Positions 48,301 through 60,298 of a DNA stretch of 64,000 nt are shown here, piece after piece (the stretch's first letter is position 1; the number at the start of each line of letters is the position of its first letter). This DNA comes from Lactuca virosa (taxonomy: Eukaryota; Streptophyta; Magnoliopsida; Asterales; Asteraceae). The stretch is taken from positions 363,480,287 through 363,544,286 of the forward strand of contig CAKMRJ010000001.1 in the NCBI GenBank assembly GCA_928212115.1, in the 5' to 3' direction. The notes beneath the pieces are model-generated. The model saw only the letters and a list, made by a program, of their open reading frames with translations, did not search any database and was not told the origin of the DNA. The position numbers and the translations under genes were made by a program.

Positions 48301-51007
48301 ACGAATCAATGTGCAACACATTATTTCCTAACTTATCAACAACATTCACAGTTTCATATACTCCATTACAAGGCAATGCTTCAAAATAGAAAGCACCATT
48401 CAAGAAAGCATTAATAGAACCAATTTCATTATTAAACGGAAATCTAAAACCTCGTCTGTACAAACCATGAAAAGAAATAATGTTTCTCGCCATTTCTGAC
48501 GAGTAGCAACAATCATTTAAATCTAATCCTAACCCACTACTAAGCACTAAAGAGTAAACTCCAATCTTGGGTGACAGGTGATGCTTTCCTATTCCCCATG
48601 ATCAGGTTCATCTTCCCATGCTCCACATCCCTACTTCTTCTTAGACCCTGCAAATCAGAACAAATGTGAAAAACACATCCTGTATCAAGGACCCAAGAAA
48701 TAGTATGTGATGAGTTATTAGATTGAATAGTATAAATACCTGCGAAGGATGGCTTTTCTTTCCATCCTTGATGTCTTGCAGATACTTTGGACAGCTTCGT
48801 TTCCAATGCCCTTTGTCGTGACAGTAGAAGAGCACTATGCTTCTTTTGGGTTGGACGAGGGGGTAGCAGAACCAGCTTTGGTCCCACTAGAAGAGGATCC
48901 ATCATGGGGTTTACCCTTGTGACTCTTAGAAGGAGCCTTCCTATTCTTTCCTTTCCCTTGCCTAATACCCAAGACAAGGGCAGCACCAGTAGGAGTAGAT
49001 GCAGTAGATTTTCCTTTCAGACTACTCTCAGCTGTCACAACTGGGTATTTTGGGCTAGGAAGTTCTGTCAATATGTAATCTACTTTTGATGTATCTTGTA
49101 ACCTTATGTATGACGTTATACATTCAACAACAACAATTCAAATCAAAACTCACTCGTGAAGCCCTAAACCTAGTTTAATGCACTATATTCACCCTACTCT
49201 GGGTTGTAACCCTAATTTCCCAGTTCAAACCCCTTATTGGACCAGGATCCTTTTATTGGGCCTAATGGGCCAATAAACCCACAACCTAATTATTTTGGGT
49301 TAAGAATACACATTTGGGCCCTAATTGGACCCACATTCATTAAACTATAGCATTTTGGGCCATAATAATTTTTATGGGCCTTAGTGGGCCTAAAGTGTCT
49401 CACTTAGTTTTCGTGAGCCTTATTGGGCCAAAAACCACATAAATGATTGTAATGGCCGAAAACCCATTGTTTTTACCCCTTTTGGGTCGTGAACTCATAA
49501 AAGGGCCCAATGGGCCAAAAAATTTATTGTGGGCTACACAAATTCGATTGATTATCCATATGGACCCAACACTTATTCTTTTCTCCTTTCTCCCCTCTCA
49601 TTCTCGGCCCACATATGTATATAAAAAAAAAATTAAAAACCTTGACACCTTATTATTATCTAAAGGATACCCATGTTAATTACAACACATGTTTCTAAAT
49701 CCTAGCACTTTAATCCCTCATGTAATAACCAACTAGTCTCTCTCTCTCTCTCCCTCTCTCTCTCTCTTCTCTTCATTAACTCTCGGCCATAAGGATCTCC
49801 ACCACCACCTTCATTTCCACTTTCAAACTCACTAAAAATCCTGTCTAGAACTCCAAGAAAATCCCATCCTTCCTCTTCAAATTGTGTGTGTGCTTGTGTG
49901 AAATCAAGAACTCATCATCAAAGATCATCATTCTTGGTAAGCTACTTTCTAACCAAGGTGTTCAACTTCATTTTATGTTAAGTCCTTCACTCATAAACAC
50001 TCCATTTCATGATCCATGCTTCTTAGAACCCTATAAGTTCGAGATCTACTCAAAGGAGCTTGTTAGGGCCGAAACCTCCTTCAATCTTCTCACCAAAAAC
50101 CGATCCATCAACCAAAGTGAGTTCATACCCCCTTGTTTTCAGTTTTTACTATGTTTTGGGGGAGGATACAAGTTGCTTTGTGTTAGATCTATGTATTTAT
50201 GCATGTATATGTGTGTTTTTATGTTATATGTAGTGATTATATTATGAAAACATGCTAGATCTCTACTAAACTCGAAAGATCTACCATACTTGGTGATGTT
50301 TGTAAACTAAACCATCTTATGTGACTCACTATGAAGTGGAAATAACTAAACATGATAAAAATGTATGAAAACTAAACAAAAATCGCATAAAGGGGCCATT
50401 TTTGACAAATAAACAAAAAGGTGAAGCCTTTAGGACATTCACGCTTTTTCAAGGACCAAAAGAGTCATTTTTATATAAAAATGGGTCTTAAAGATATTTA
50501 TGGTTTTAAAAGGGCCAAAAGTGTTAATTTTCACAAAATGGGCTTAAAGTTGGGCCTTCACGGTTTCATGGGCTAAATTTGTAAACTTTTGACTTTTGTG
50601 GGTTAAATTTTCATTGTAATCAATTTTGAGCCATAAATGTAAATTTTCGGTTAAAAAGGGCTGAAAATGTCAATTTTATTAAACTTGGGGCGAAAAGGTA
50701 AATTTCTATACATTTGGGCTGCAAATGTCAGTTTTCATCAAAGATTGGGCCGAAAATGCTATTTTCAACAAAAGTGGGCTAAAAATGTTATTTTATTTAA
50801 AATAAGCCCTTAAATGTAAACTTTTGGTCTTAAGGGACCTAAAGTGTCATTTTTACCAAAAATGTGTCTTAATTGTAAATTTTCGGCTTAATTGGCCAAA
50901 AATATCATCATTACAAAAAGTGGGCGTTTTGTGTCATTTTGGTAAACAATTGAGCTAAAACAAACAACGTGATAACAAACGGACTAAATACGTCATTTTC
51001 ACTTTTG

Positions 51008-51430
51008 TTGGGCCTGGAATATACATTACATGTTTATTGGGCCTTAGTGATCCATTTACATGATTATTGGGCCAGGAATATACATTAATGTTTATTGGGT
51101 CTTAGTGTTCCATTTACATGCTTATTGGGCCTGGAATATACCTTACATGTTTATTGGGCCTTAGTGGTCCACTTACATGCTTATTGGGCCTGGAATATAC
51201 ATTACATGTTTATTAGGCCTTAGTGGTCCATTTACATGCTTATTTGGCCTGCAATATACCTTACATGTTCATTGGGCCTTAGTGGTCAATTTACATGCTT
51301 ATTGGGCCTGGAATATACATTTCATGTTTATCGGGCCTTACTGGTCCATTTACATGCTTATTACGCCTGGAATATACATTACATGTTTATTGGGCCTTCG
51401 TGGTCCATTTACATGCTTGTTGGGCCTTGT
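51008..51430. repeat. 59-bp tandem repeat, 7 copies
   Basis: Units start near 51008, 51067, 51125, 51184, 51243, 51302 and 51361, each beginning TTGGGCCTGGAATATACATT, followed by a second half containing TTGGGCCTTAGTGGTCCATT. Because 59 is not a multiple of three, the open frames across it (51177-51506, 51236-51463) are by-products. Confidence 0.9.
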
Positions 51431-51580
51431 AAACTTACAACATACACGGAAACATTATTTTGAAACGGTAAAGAATGTGATACACTGTTTGCGTAAATTT
51501 AGTTAAGGTTCTTTGGAGACGTTTTTTTTCATCCGTACCTACCTAGTGTACAACCTTTAGTCCAGTAGTTATAACCATTG

Positions 51581-51725
51581 TCTCCTGGAGGGAGAGCGAG
51601 AGTTTGTGTATAGATCTATACGGGGTTGACAGTCCCGCACCTGAGCTGTTCGCTACAGCTAGACTAGGCCAGTCTAGGGTGACAAATGTGTTACCTTAAA
51701 CAAGTCGACGCCTGAAAAACATCAT
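51581..51725 (+). other. Structured-RNA-like hairpin module, family D LTR
   Basis: TCTCC/GGAGA; GTATAGATCTATAC (51608-51621); GGGGTTGACAGTCCC, paired with G-U wobbles; CTAGACT-AGGCC-AGTCTAG (51659-51677), a perfect 7-bp stem; then the CCTGAAAAA loop whose stem (CGACG/CATCA) is partly broken here. Confidence 0.6.
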
Positions 51726-53041
51726 GACAAACAGTTCTGTCATATCAAGCGTGGTTATAATGACTCACATAGAAATTAACTCCACTGTAAAATTTACGGA
51801 ATACATATACATTTCTGCAGTTACAATACTATACAAACACCCGTTTACGGTCTTTGGGTTTTAAGACCACAACACTTTTACAGACAGAAAATATCGGCTT
51901 TTCTGGGAAAACTTACATTATACATTACCTTCTACTAACAACAGAAAACATAAGACTTTCTGGAATACTCTCTTTATACATTTTCAAAACAGAAACACGC
52001 ATGCTTTAATACAAGATTCGATACAAAGCGTTCAAACCATTTATTTCTTTTACAGAAAATATTTGATTTTCTGGTGTTTACAAAATGATACAAACTTTTC
52101 ATATAAATATGCTTATGAACTCACCAACATTATATATGTTGACCATTTTTCAAAATAACTTGTATTCTCAGGAAATTGTTAAGTAGGTTGGCCTTCAAGA
52201 ACTCATGAATTTTGATGTATTTTTGCTATCATCGTACACTTATATTTTGGGAATGTAATTTTGTAAACCAAAACACTGATGTAAACAATGACGGTTGTAT
52301 TATTGTATGTGTAATGATGATGTTTTCTTGATTCAGTTATATACACTGTGATGGTATTACAAGATGAAGTCACCCAAACCCCCAGACGTTTCCGCCGTTT
52401 CTTCGGTTCGGGGGTGTGACATCAGCAGTCCTTAGCAGGCCTTGAAGCTTGCTCAGAGTGACCTCCTCCTTGTTCATATGATAAGTCATACGAAACTGGT
52501 CATAACAAGGAGGCAACGAGTGAAGAATGATATCTATGGCCATCTCCTCATCGAAGTTGACATTCAGCTTCAACAAGCGGTAAACGAATCTCTGCATTTT
52601 CTGCAAGTGGGCCGTGATGGACTCTCCATCCTTTATTTTGGTAGTGATCATCGAGGCGATGATCTCATACCTCTCCTGCCTGGCACTTTGATGGTAGCGT
52701 TCCATCAAATCTTAGTGCATCTCGTAGGGATAGTAGTCCTCGTAGGACTTTTGGAGTTCAACAATCATTGTTGCGAGCATGATGCAATGAACCTTCGTAG
52801 CATCTCGCTCATGAGTTTTGTAAGCATCAATTTCTTCAGGAGTAGTAGTGTTGACATTGACCTCTTTCAGCTCCTTGTCGAGAACATACTCTTTGTCCTC
52901 ATAGCGGGTGACCATGCGAATGTTGAGGATCCAATCATTGAAATTGGTCCCATCAAATATCACCCTCCCACACAAGTTCATGAGTGAGAATGAGCCAGAA
53001 GGGGTCGAGCCAGAAGCGTTGTTGTTGTTTTGAGTAGACAT

Positions 53042-53813
53042 CTAAAATAGAAAAGGAACAAAGTTTAGATTAGATAATAATCCCAAATTAGACACCCAAA
53101 TGAGAAATTAGGGCTAGGATCCAACATGATTATTTACAATTCAGAAGAGGGATGTCGTAATCTAATTACAAATAATTTGAAGGTAGGTAATGACGATTTA
53201 CCAATTTCCACCATGAAAAACGAAAAGGACTTTAAGTTTTAAATGAAATGAAATTCCTAGATTCTTTCGAGATTCATTGAACTTTTCAATGACATGTTTA
53301 AATCTCGATTTTGCCCTTCAAGTTTGTGACTGGGATACCGAGGATCACAAACAAGGTGTGAATAACCATGCAAATGTACTTGGTACTCTCGATGTCATTT
53401 ACCACCTAATCAATGTGCCGATTATCCACACACGCTCCATTGATCTATGATAAACATCAAGTTACCCTTTGCCAGCTTTCCTAGTCCCAGATTAGTGTGC
53501 CGGTTAACCACACATGCTGCAATAGCGACTAGGCAAGGTGCAAAGTGTAATTTCATGGAATAACATACATTTTCACATTTTTCCTAAAGTAACTAAGATT
53601 GGGAATTTATAAAACATTTTGTTACTTTATATAATCGTTATACTTATTAATGAGGAATTGATTTCCCTATCCTACCCGTTCGGCTAACGACCCTCCACCA
53701 ATCAAGGAAGCAGTGGGTGAGAGTGGACACCCATTAAACTGCCATTTTTTAGGCAGCAACCTTATACCCCCCCCCCCCCCCCCTTATAGATCGGCTTCGT
53801 GAATAAGGCCTAC
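53042..53813 (-). other. Minus-strand Copia leader (part)
   Basis: Noncoding. The GGTTAACC hairpin motif is kept at 53502-53509 within GTGTGCCGGTTAACCACAC; a second copy at about 53414-53438 has lost the palindrome (GGATAATC). A run of about 17 C at 53767-53783 replaces a much shorter run in the 14400 Copia. Confidence 0.7.
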
Positions 53814-54303
53814 TGTGACAACCGTCAAATTTCGCTCAAGTCAAAGTCAAACAAAGTCAACAAGTCAAACCGGTCAACTCCATTAACCCTTGTATGTTAG
53901 GGTTTACATTATACAATTCGCTATTTCAATGAGAAAACATCATTTGAAAAATTCATGTGTTTGATTTTCCTTAGCCTTAACAGTGCTAAACAACAAACCA
54001 AAGCGATAAACACTAATTCACAAATCATCGGGATTGTGTAAGACACTAAATCATGGCTTAACGGGGTTTATGGACCTTTCGTTGCGAAGCCGGACACTCA
54101 AAAAGATCACAAACGAAACCTCTCACAATCTCTTTCACTCAACCTCTCTCTATTAAAATCTCTCCCAAATCTCTCCCAAATCTCTCTCAAAAGTTCCTTT
54201 AATTTTTTGTAATCATTCGGGCCATCCCGACCCTTAACTGGGTCAAAAACCACTTGAAACGGGGTAAAAACGGGTAAAAAGGCTTAAGGACCCAAAACTG
54301 AAG

Positions 54304-56193
54304 CTTCAGGACCGAAGTCCCTGTTCATAAGGAAGACGACACACATTTATCTGTCGTAACCTTACGACTCGCGTGTTGATGACACGCAATGAGTATCAAG
54401 GAAGCCCCTATCATAAAAGAAGACGACATGCATGTTTGCGTGTCATAATTTTTCCGGTTTTTCGACTACGACTTCGTTTTAACTAACTCCGTTTTCATTA
54501 TTTATAACGTGGGATTTTCACCCAAAACTTATTTTATAAACTAAGGCCCCAAAAATATATAAATCTCCAGGGTTTTTAGAAAAATGTATTAAAAGAATTG
54601 GTGTTGGACTAATTATTGAGGGAATATTTCTTTTCTTATTTTATGACAAAGCAAGCCACCACCACCTCACTCTATGATCATCCACTCTTTCCCACTACTC
54701 CTTGTCACCTTAGTGGACCTTTACATACACCCAATCTCCAGCTCTTCCCATGTTCTAAGAGCTGGAGGATTGATCCTCTCTCCTCATTCTCCATAAATTT
54801 CTTTCATTCTACACTTAGCAACCAAAGGACCTCTCCAAAATTCTCTCATCTTTTCTCTCAATTTCAAGAACTTCAAGGCTTTCTCCAGGGATTTTCTTCC
54901 TTCAATTAGTAAGTATCTTCATCATTCACATAATTTTAAACTCCATTCTACTCAAATCATTGATATCTTACACAAATTCCATCTTATTCGGTGTTAGATT
55001 CTCGAATCATCAAGACATCTTCTTAGTGTTCTTGGGTTGAACACTTCCTCTATCTCACTTCATCTACTGAAATCACATAAGGTGAGTTCATACCCCTACA
55101 TTTACATGTTTTTCTTAAGTTTTAAGGGGGGAATACAAGTAAAATCATCAAGAACACAATTAAACTTTTTCTAACAGATTACATCAGAAAAGATGGACGT
55201 TAATCACGGACTGTTTTAGTCAACTTAAATATTTTAGTTTTCAAAACTGCTTCAGGACCGAAGTCCCTGTCATAAAGGAAGACGACACACATTTATCTGT
55301 CGTAACCTTACGACTCGCGTGTTGATGACACGCAATGAGTATCAAGGAAGCCCCTATCATAAAAGAAGACGACATGCATGTTTGCGTGTCATAATTTTTC
55401 CGGTTTTTCGACTACGACTTCGTTTTAACTCCGTTTTTCATTATTTTAACGTGGGATTTTCACCCAAAACTTTATTTTATAAACTAAGGCCCCAAAATAT
55501 ATAAATCTCCAGGGTTTTTAGAAAAATGTATTAAAAGAATTGGTGGTTGGACTAATTATTGAGGGAATATTTGCTTTTCCTTATTTTATGACAAAAGCAA
55601 GCCACCACCACCTCACTCTATGATCATCCACTCTTTCCCACTACTCCTTGTCACCTTAGTGGACCTTTACACCCAATCTCCAGCTCTTCCCATGTTCTAA
55701 GAGCTGGAGGATTGATCCTCTCTCCTCATTCTCCATAAAGTTCTTTCATTCTACACTTAGCAACCAAAGGACACTCTCCAAAATTCTCTCATCTTTTCTC
55801 TCAATTTCAAGAACTTCAAGGCTTTCTCCAGGGATTTCTTCCTTCAATTAGTAAGTATCTTCATCATTCACATAATTATTAAACTCCATTCTACTCAAAT
55901 CATTGATATCTTACACAAATTCCATCTTATTCGGTGTTAGATTCTCGAATCATCAAGACATCTTCTTAGTGTTCTTGGGTTGAACACTTCCTCTATCTCA
56001 CTTTCATCTACTGAAATCACATAAGGTGAGTTCATACCCCTACATTTACATGTTTTTCTTAAGTTTTAAGGGGGGAATACAAGTAAAATCATCAAGAACA
56101 CAATTAAACTTTTTCTAACAGATTACATCAGAAAAGATGGACGTTAATCACGGACTGTTTTAGTCAACTTAAATATTTTAGTTTTCAAAACTG
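54304..56193. repeat. 946-bp direct tandem duplication in LTR
   Basis: The second copy is almost the same as the 3' LTR. The first differs mainly by single-base length changes beside homopolymers or doublets (for example GGTGTTGG for GGTGGTTGG, GACAAAGC for GACAAAAGC). Both junctions sit at AAAACTG. Confidence 0.85.
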
Positions 56194-56938
56194 TTCCAGG
56201 TGCAAGTAGTTCAAACTCTTAGCTTTAAAATGGCTACTTGCACATCTCCATATGATTTTTCTACAATTTATGGTGATTTTTACAAAACTGCCTGTCATTT
56301 CAGAGGCAAACCCGGACCAGTCTGTGATTATGAACATTTTCACCTCTGTTAGAGATCACTAAAAATCATGGTAAAATTTACGAACAAACTAGACTCATAT
56401 TCCAAACTCTCAAAATTTGCGGATTTGGATTTAGAGCTTTGATGATTTTTTATAAATTTTCTAAGAACAGTAACAGAAACTGTTTTTCAACGAAAAGTTG
56501 CTGTAATTTCATTTCACCTTGTAACATGTTGAGCAAGGTGTATATCTTTATGTGATTATATGTTATTGCAATATATGACATTTTATCTTAATATTTAGAC
56601 ACACATCAGTTTACAAATGGATTTGGTCATATAAAATATAAAGAATAACAAGTGATTATAATCAAAGTACAATCGATACATTCAAACATTTAATAAACTA
56701 TTTTGAATATAGTTTGCATACATTACCACGTACTACCCTTGGTTGATAAACTATAATAGGTATAGTTTATGATACATTACATAACAAATACATTTAAAAA
56801 GGGTACATTTATACAAAGGATATTTTCATTAAGCAAGGTACGGCCATACGGTACCAAGTTTTCATAACACGTAATTCCGTTAATGACTTTGTGAGACATT
56901 ACTTCAAATTACCATTAAGTCCTGTATTGTAACCAGAG

Positions 56939-57078
56939 TCTCCTTGAGGGAGAGCGTGATACTTGTGTATAGATCTATATTGGGTTTGACAAACCCACAC
57001 CTAAGCTGCATGCAACAGCTAGACCGGCAGGTCTGGGGTGACAAATGTCATAACATTTCCGACGCCTGAAGAACGTCG
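56939..57078 (+). other. Structured-RNA-like hairpin module, family E LTR
   Basis: TCTCC/GGAGA; GTATAGATCTATAT (56966-56979); GGGTTT-GAC-AAACCC, a perfect stem; AGACC-GGCA-GGTCT (57021-57034); CGACG-CCTGAAGAA-CGTCG (57060-57078), a perfect stem. Each stem differs from families A, B and D but stays paired. Confidence 0.65.
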
Positions 57079-57641
57079 TTTCAGGCCAACTAGGTCATAG
57101 CATGGTTATAATAACTCACATAAAGTATTAATAAACGTTGGAATTTACGGGAACTTCATTAAAATTTAATGAGTTTATGTCGATTTAAACTTGCATTGTT
57201 TTACTATAAATATGACAAATTACTTGTACATTTCGGTCTTTGGGTTTTAAGACTACATTTACACATTAAGGAAAATATTGGATTTTCTAACACAAATACT
57301 ACTTTCACAAACGAAAGACTTTTAATAATACCAAACAAAAGCTTATGAACTCACCAACCTTTGTGTTGACACTTTTTCAAACAACTTGTATTCTCAGGAA
57401 ATCATTAAACAGGTAATCAAGTGCTTTTGAGGATGGGACGCTAAGGCGTCTACTATTTCATATTTTGTCAACATATTGTAATTGATTCGTAAACATGTAA
57501 TTCATACAATGATGTAACTTTTCAATTATATATATGTTGGTTGTGTTTGCTTGAATTACTATTACAATTGTTGTTATGATACTACACATGAAGTCCTCCA
57601 CCCCCGGACGTTTCCGCCATCCTTGGTTTGGGGGTGTGACA

Positions 57642-59110
57642 GATTGGTATCAGAGCACAGTTTATAGTGAATTAAGTATATCAAACCACATAAGATATAC
57701 AAACTATAAACACAATTGGGAATAATAGTCTCTGATTTGTGCATTTTTCAAATAAATATACTTTTAGAAAATAAATGATTTTTTTATTAAAAGTATAAAT
57801 ACATGCATACATGCTCATATAGTGTCATAACTAGAAGAACATAAAATAAAAGAAGAGGAGTTGTACATTATGGGTATGCCTTGGTATATGTAAATCAAGT
57901 CTGGGAAGGATATAGCCTGATCAACTATATCTGTCCGAGGAGTGACTTACATATACTGGGGGATAGTCATAATGGGCAACAAATCTATCAACCTAACTAC
58001 ACCCTACAGAGAATACTTTAAGAATCGAATCTAAACAGCTAAAAATACTATAGGAGTATTTGGTGATACTATAACCAACTTATGTGAAAACTAAAGACCT
58101 CTATTAGTAGGCCTATGATAACTGAGTGCATACGCCAAGGTTATACATAATTAAAGATATTATAGACTCAGAATCTATGACTATTGCTCTACTTCCTGTT
58201 CCTTGTTTGGTTGTGGACTTAGAGTAGAGTCATTTATTCGAAAGTCTATTCTATCTCAAATTATGTATAACTGATATGCACTACGTGATTATAGACGTAA
58301 CTAATAAGGATCACCCCTATAAGTAATTATAGGATTAGGCGTCTATTAATTATCTCTTCTACCCCTATTCTCGCAGGAGAAACATGATGTGTAAATTTTA
58401 ACGCCCGTACAAAACCTACTTCTACCCACTACCATAACTCCATCTCCAAGACGTTAACAGAAACACCAAGAATAGTTCACTAAAGTGCGAAAATATACAT
58501 GTGTATATAAATGGTAAGGATATTTACTAAAAGGTTTATCAATGAAATAGGCATGCATTTTATTTCATTGAATCTCACTACTTGGTATTACAAACAATTT
58601 ACAACTGGTAACTCTAAAATTCTTTAGGTGTACCTCGAAGTTATGTGTAATTAAGGAATGATTGACCTAGAAATGGTGAGTCCGCCTTAGGACCTGTTCC
58701 TTGTTTGGTTGTGGACTTAGGGTAGACTCATTAGGATCAACAGTCTAATAAAATTTTAATTACACATAACTGGGGGCATGTCAAGAGAATCTTAGGAGTG
58801 GATCAGACATGGAACAAATCACAAGATTATAATCAAGTTATTCCTACTAAATTCATAAGTCTATTTATATAGACCTATGGTATAGAGTCGTCGGCGTAGT
58901 CGTGTCGGCAATCTAAAATATGGCTAAATACATAATACAAACTATAATACCCAAATTATACAAAATTTTCTGCATTAAAAATCAATAGACAAATACATAA
59001 AATGAAACAAAAAAAAAAAAAAAGAGTATCAAACTATCAAGAGAAAAACACATACAATGTAGATTAAAATCCACTAATGATAACAAAATGGCTAAAAGAA
59101 AAGGTAAGGA
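57642..59110 (+). other. Element leader: PBS and two long hairpins
   Basis: The PBS TGGTATCAGAGC is at 57645-57656. Two long-range hairpins share the loop phrase CCTGTTCCTTGTTTGGTTG: the first closes with GTTATACATAATT (58140-58152) against 58259-58271 (13 bp perfect), the second with GTTATGTGTAATTAA (58640-58654) against 58756-58770 (15 bp perfect). A run of A at about 59009-59023 lies between the leader and the RKD gene and may mark the cargo boundary. No gene. Confidence 0.6.
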
Positions 59111-60139
59111 CTAAGGATTGTTAAGTCCTCTCTTCTTATAAATAGCTTTGAAGCAAGCTAGCCTAAGCTTCTTTGTTCTTTCTGTCAGTTCCATACCTGG
59201 CAATTTCTCCATCATCTTCTTGTGCCCTGCTAACGTCTCTACCTCCTCCTTTAATCCCAACTCCTAGTTTTTTTAGGTAGATGCAATATATTTTTCGTGT
59301 GAGTTCATAAAATTTACAATGAGTTAAGTTTATGTAAATATAAATCAGAAATCGTAGTAAAACAATTGATTCGATGTGGCATATGCCTAGGGCCTATGTT
59401 TATGTTATAAAGAAACTAATAATTAAAATTTTAGAAAATACCAAAACTACTTTGGTTACCAAGTGCATGCATGCATGCATGAGTAATGTATAGAAGGTTA
59501 TTATCGTAGTTTACCTTGGCATTTTGAATGAGGGATTGAAGGCTCTTAAGTTTTCTATGAGGCCATCTGTTTATGTTTAGCTCTCTGCATCTTTTCTTCA
59601 ACAATGTTAACCCTATCCCTAGTTCCTTTGCTGCTATGATTATCGGCATCTCAAAGTACTTCGCTATCTCTTCAAACTCCAATGGTCTCAATCTATTTGC
59701 CACCTTCCGGCCACCGTGATCAGTGGTGGCAGCACTAGAACTACCTGTAGCCTCACCACCGGATTTACAGTCTTCACTGAAACTAACCAATGGTAAATTA
59801 CCATCCTCCCAACAATCCCATAAGCTTATGTCTTCAAGGGGATCAAGATCATGAAACTCATTTCTAGAAATGATGTTTTGATCTTTGTTAAGTACTGTGA
59901 AAACATTCTGATCGAGCACTTCATGCGATTTTTCCGACAACTCGAAATCCTGATGGTTGAGCAGGTCACCACTGCAAAAATCAAACCATGTTTTGATCAA
60001 TATAAACAAAATCACTTTTCTGTGCGAAAGATGGTGTAATGAGTGACATTTATATATACCTGAACAGATCCTGATGATCAAAGTACTGAAACCGATCGAG
60101 GTCATCTATGGGGTTTTGATGATCTGCAGGCGGATCCAT
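59111..60139 (-). CDS. RKD (RWP-RK domain) transcription factor, three exons
   Basis: Exons (minus) are 60139-60060, 59971-59515 and 59263-59111, joined through GT..AG introns of 88 and 251 bp to give 229 codons and a TAG stop. The N-terminus is MDPPADHQNPIDDLDRFQYF. The middle exon holds the RWP-RK domain: LEFEEIAKYF..PIIIAAKELG, then LKKRCRELNINRWPHRK and LKSLQSLIQ. The third exon gives a basic, coiled-coil-like end with LTERTKKLRLACFKAIYKKR, typical of RKD proteins. RKDs are plant nuclear DNA-binding regulators of egg-cell and germline identity; a citrus homologue is tied to nucellar embryony. The length is a little short for the family. All key residues of the RWPHRK signature are present and no stop or frameshift is seen. 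The gene sits antisense inside an LTR element, so transcription from the LTR would oppose it. Exon joins are predicted by eye. Confidence 0.88.
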
Positions 60140-60164
60140 TTGTGAGGGAGAAGTAACGAATAAC

Positions 60165-60298
60165 AAATAAAGAGGAAATGAATGGACTTTGAGCCGTACC
60201 CTTCTTCTGTGATGATTTATATAAGGTAAGTGGGAGGAGTAATAAATAAAAAAAAATAAAGAGGAAATGAATGGTCTTTGAGCCGTAACCTTCTTCTT
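60165..60298 (-). promoter_or_regulatory. RKD proximal promoter with duplicated block around a TATA box
   Basis: On the minus strand TATATAAA (60223-60216) lies 77 bp before the ATG. A block of about 44 bp (core ACGGCTCAAAG, then CATTCATTTCCTCTTTATTT) occurs at 60254-60298 and again at 60165-60208, one copy on each side of the TATA box. The palindrome CATATACGTATATG lies just upstream at 60310-60323. Confidence 0.55.

Larger units (their letters stand above)
49033..52421 (+). mobile_element. Gypsy solo LTR, family D (3389 bp)
   Basis: It starts TGTCACAACTGGG and ends GGGGTGTGACA, flanked by TCAGC at 49028-49032 and 52422-52426, with no PBS or coding interior. It contains TGGGCC-rich DNA (49240-49560), a CT microsatellite (about 49738-49775), a donor-like AAA/GTGAGTTCATACCCC at 50117, degenerate 'gggc..aaaatgtcattttc' repeats (50390-51000), a 59-bp tandem array (51008-51430), the hairpin module (51581-51725), and an acceptor-like TTGTATTCTCAG ending at 52171. 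Confidence 0.92.
45668..53041 (-). pseudogene. Copia gag-pol, interrupted and missing the YVDD site
   Basis: Gag starts MSTQNNNNASGS at 53041 directly after an acceptor-like TTTTCTATTTTAG. Gag is split by a solo LTR between LLRTA and SSLKGK. Then come the protease (LDTGC..H), integrase zinc region, integrase core (HTDVCG, ADDYSRYG, NGVAERRNR) and reverse transcriptase. Near 46630 about 61 bases are missing relative to the Copia at 18125-18190; this removes the YVDD catalytic motif and shifts the frame. Stops include one before the integrase NGVAE motif (about 47815) and one in RNase H (about 46127). RNase H resumes in pieces to the stop at 45668-45670. Non-functional. Confidence 0.9.
44563..53813 (-). 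mobile_element. Minus-strand Copia, 5' part cut off by the next Gypsy
   Basis: The 3' LTR is at 44563-45349. The 3' untranslated part, pol and gag follow on the minus strand up to the gag ATG at 53041, then the leader to 53813, where the sequence breaks exactly at the start of the 53814 LTR. The matching intact leader continues at the equivalent of 14355, so the Gypsy inserted there; the Copia 5' LTR should lie beyond it, outside the window. A solo LTR splits gag at 49033-52421. The five bases beside the 3' LTR are CTTAT. Confidence 0.9.
53814..57641 (+). repeat. 5' LTR, family E (3828 bp, contains a 946-bp tandem duplication)
   Basis: It starts TGTGACAACCGTC and ends GGGGTGTGACA. The segment 54304-55249 is repeated at 55250-56193, each bounded by AAAACTG; the 3' LTR has one copy, so the ancestral LTR was about 2.9 kb. 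Donor-like sites lie at 55082 and 56026, the hairpin module at 56939-57078, and an acceptor-like TTGTATTCTCAG ends at 57397. Short open frames (54616-54909, 55319-55504) lie in noncoding LTR. Confidence 0.88.

Noticed and set aside
51177..51506. Open frames with repeated peptide over the 59-bp array
   Set aside because: The period is not a multiple of three and the array lies in a noncoding LTR.
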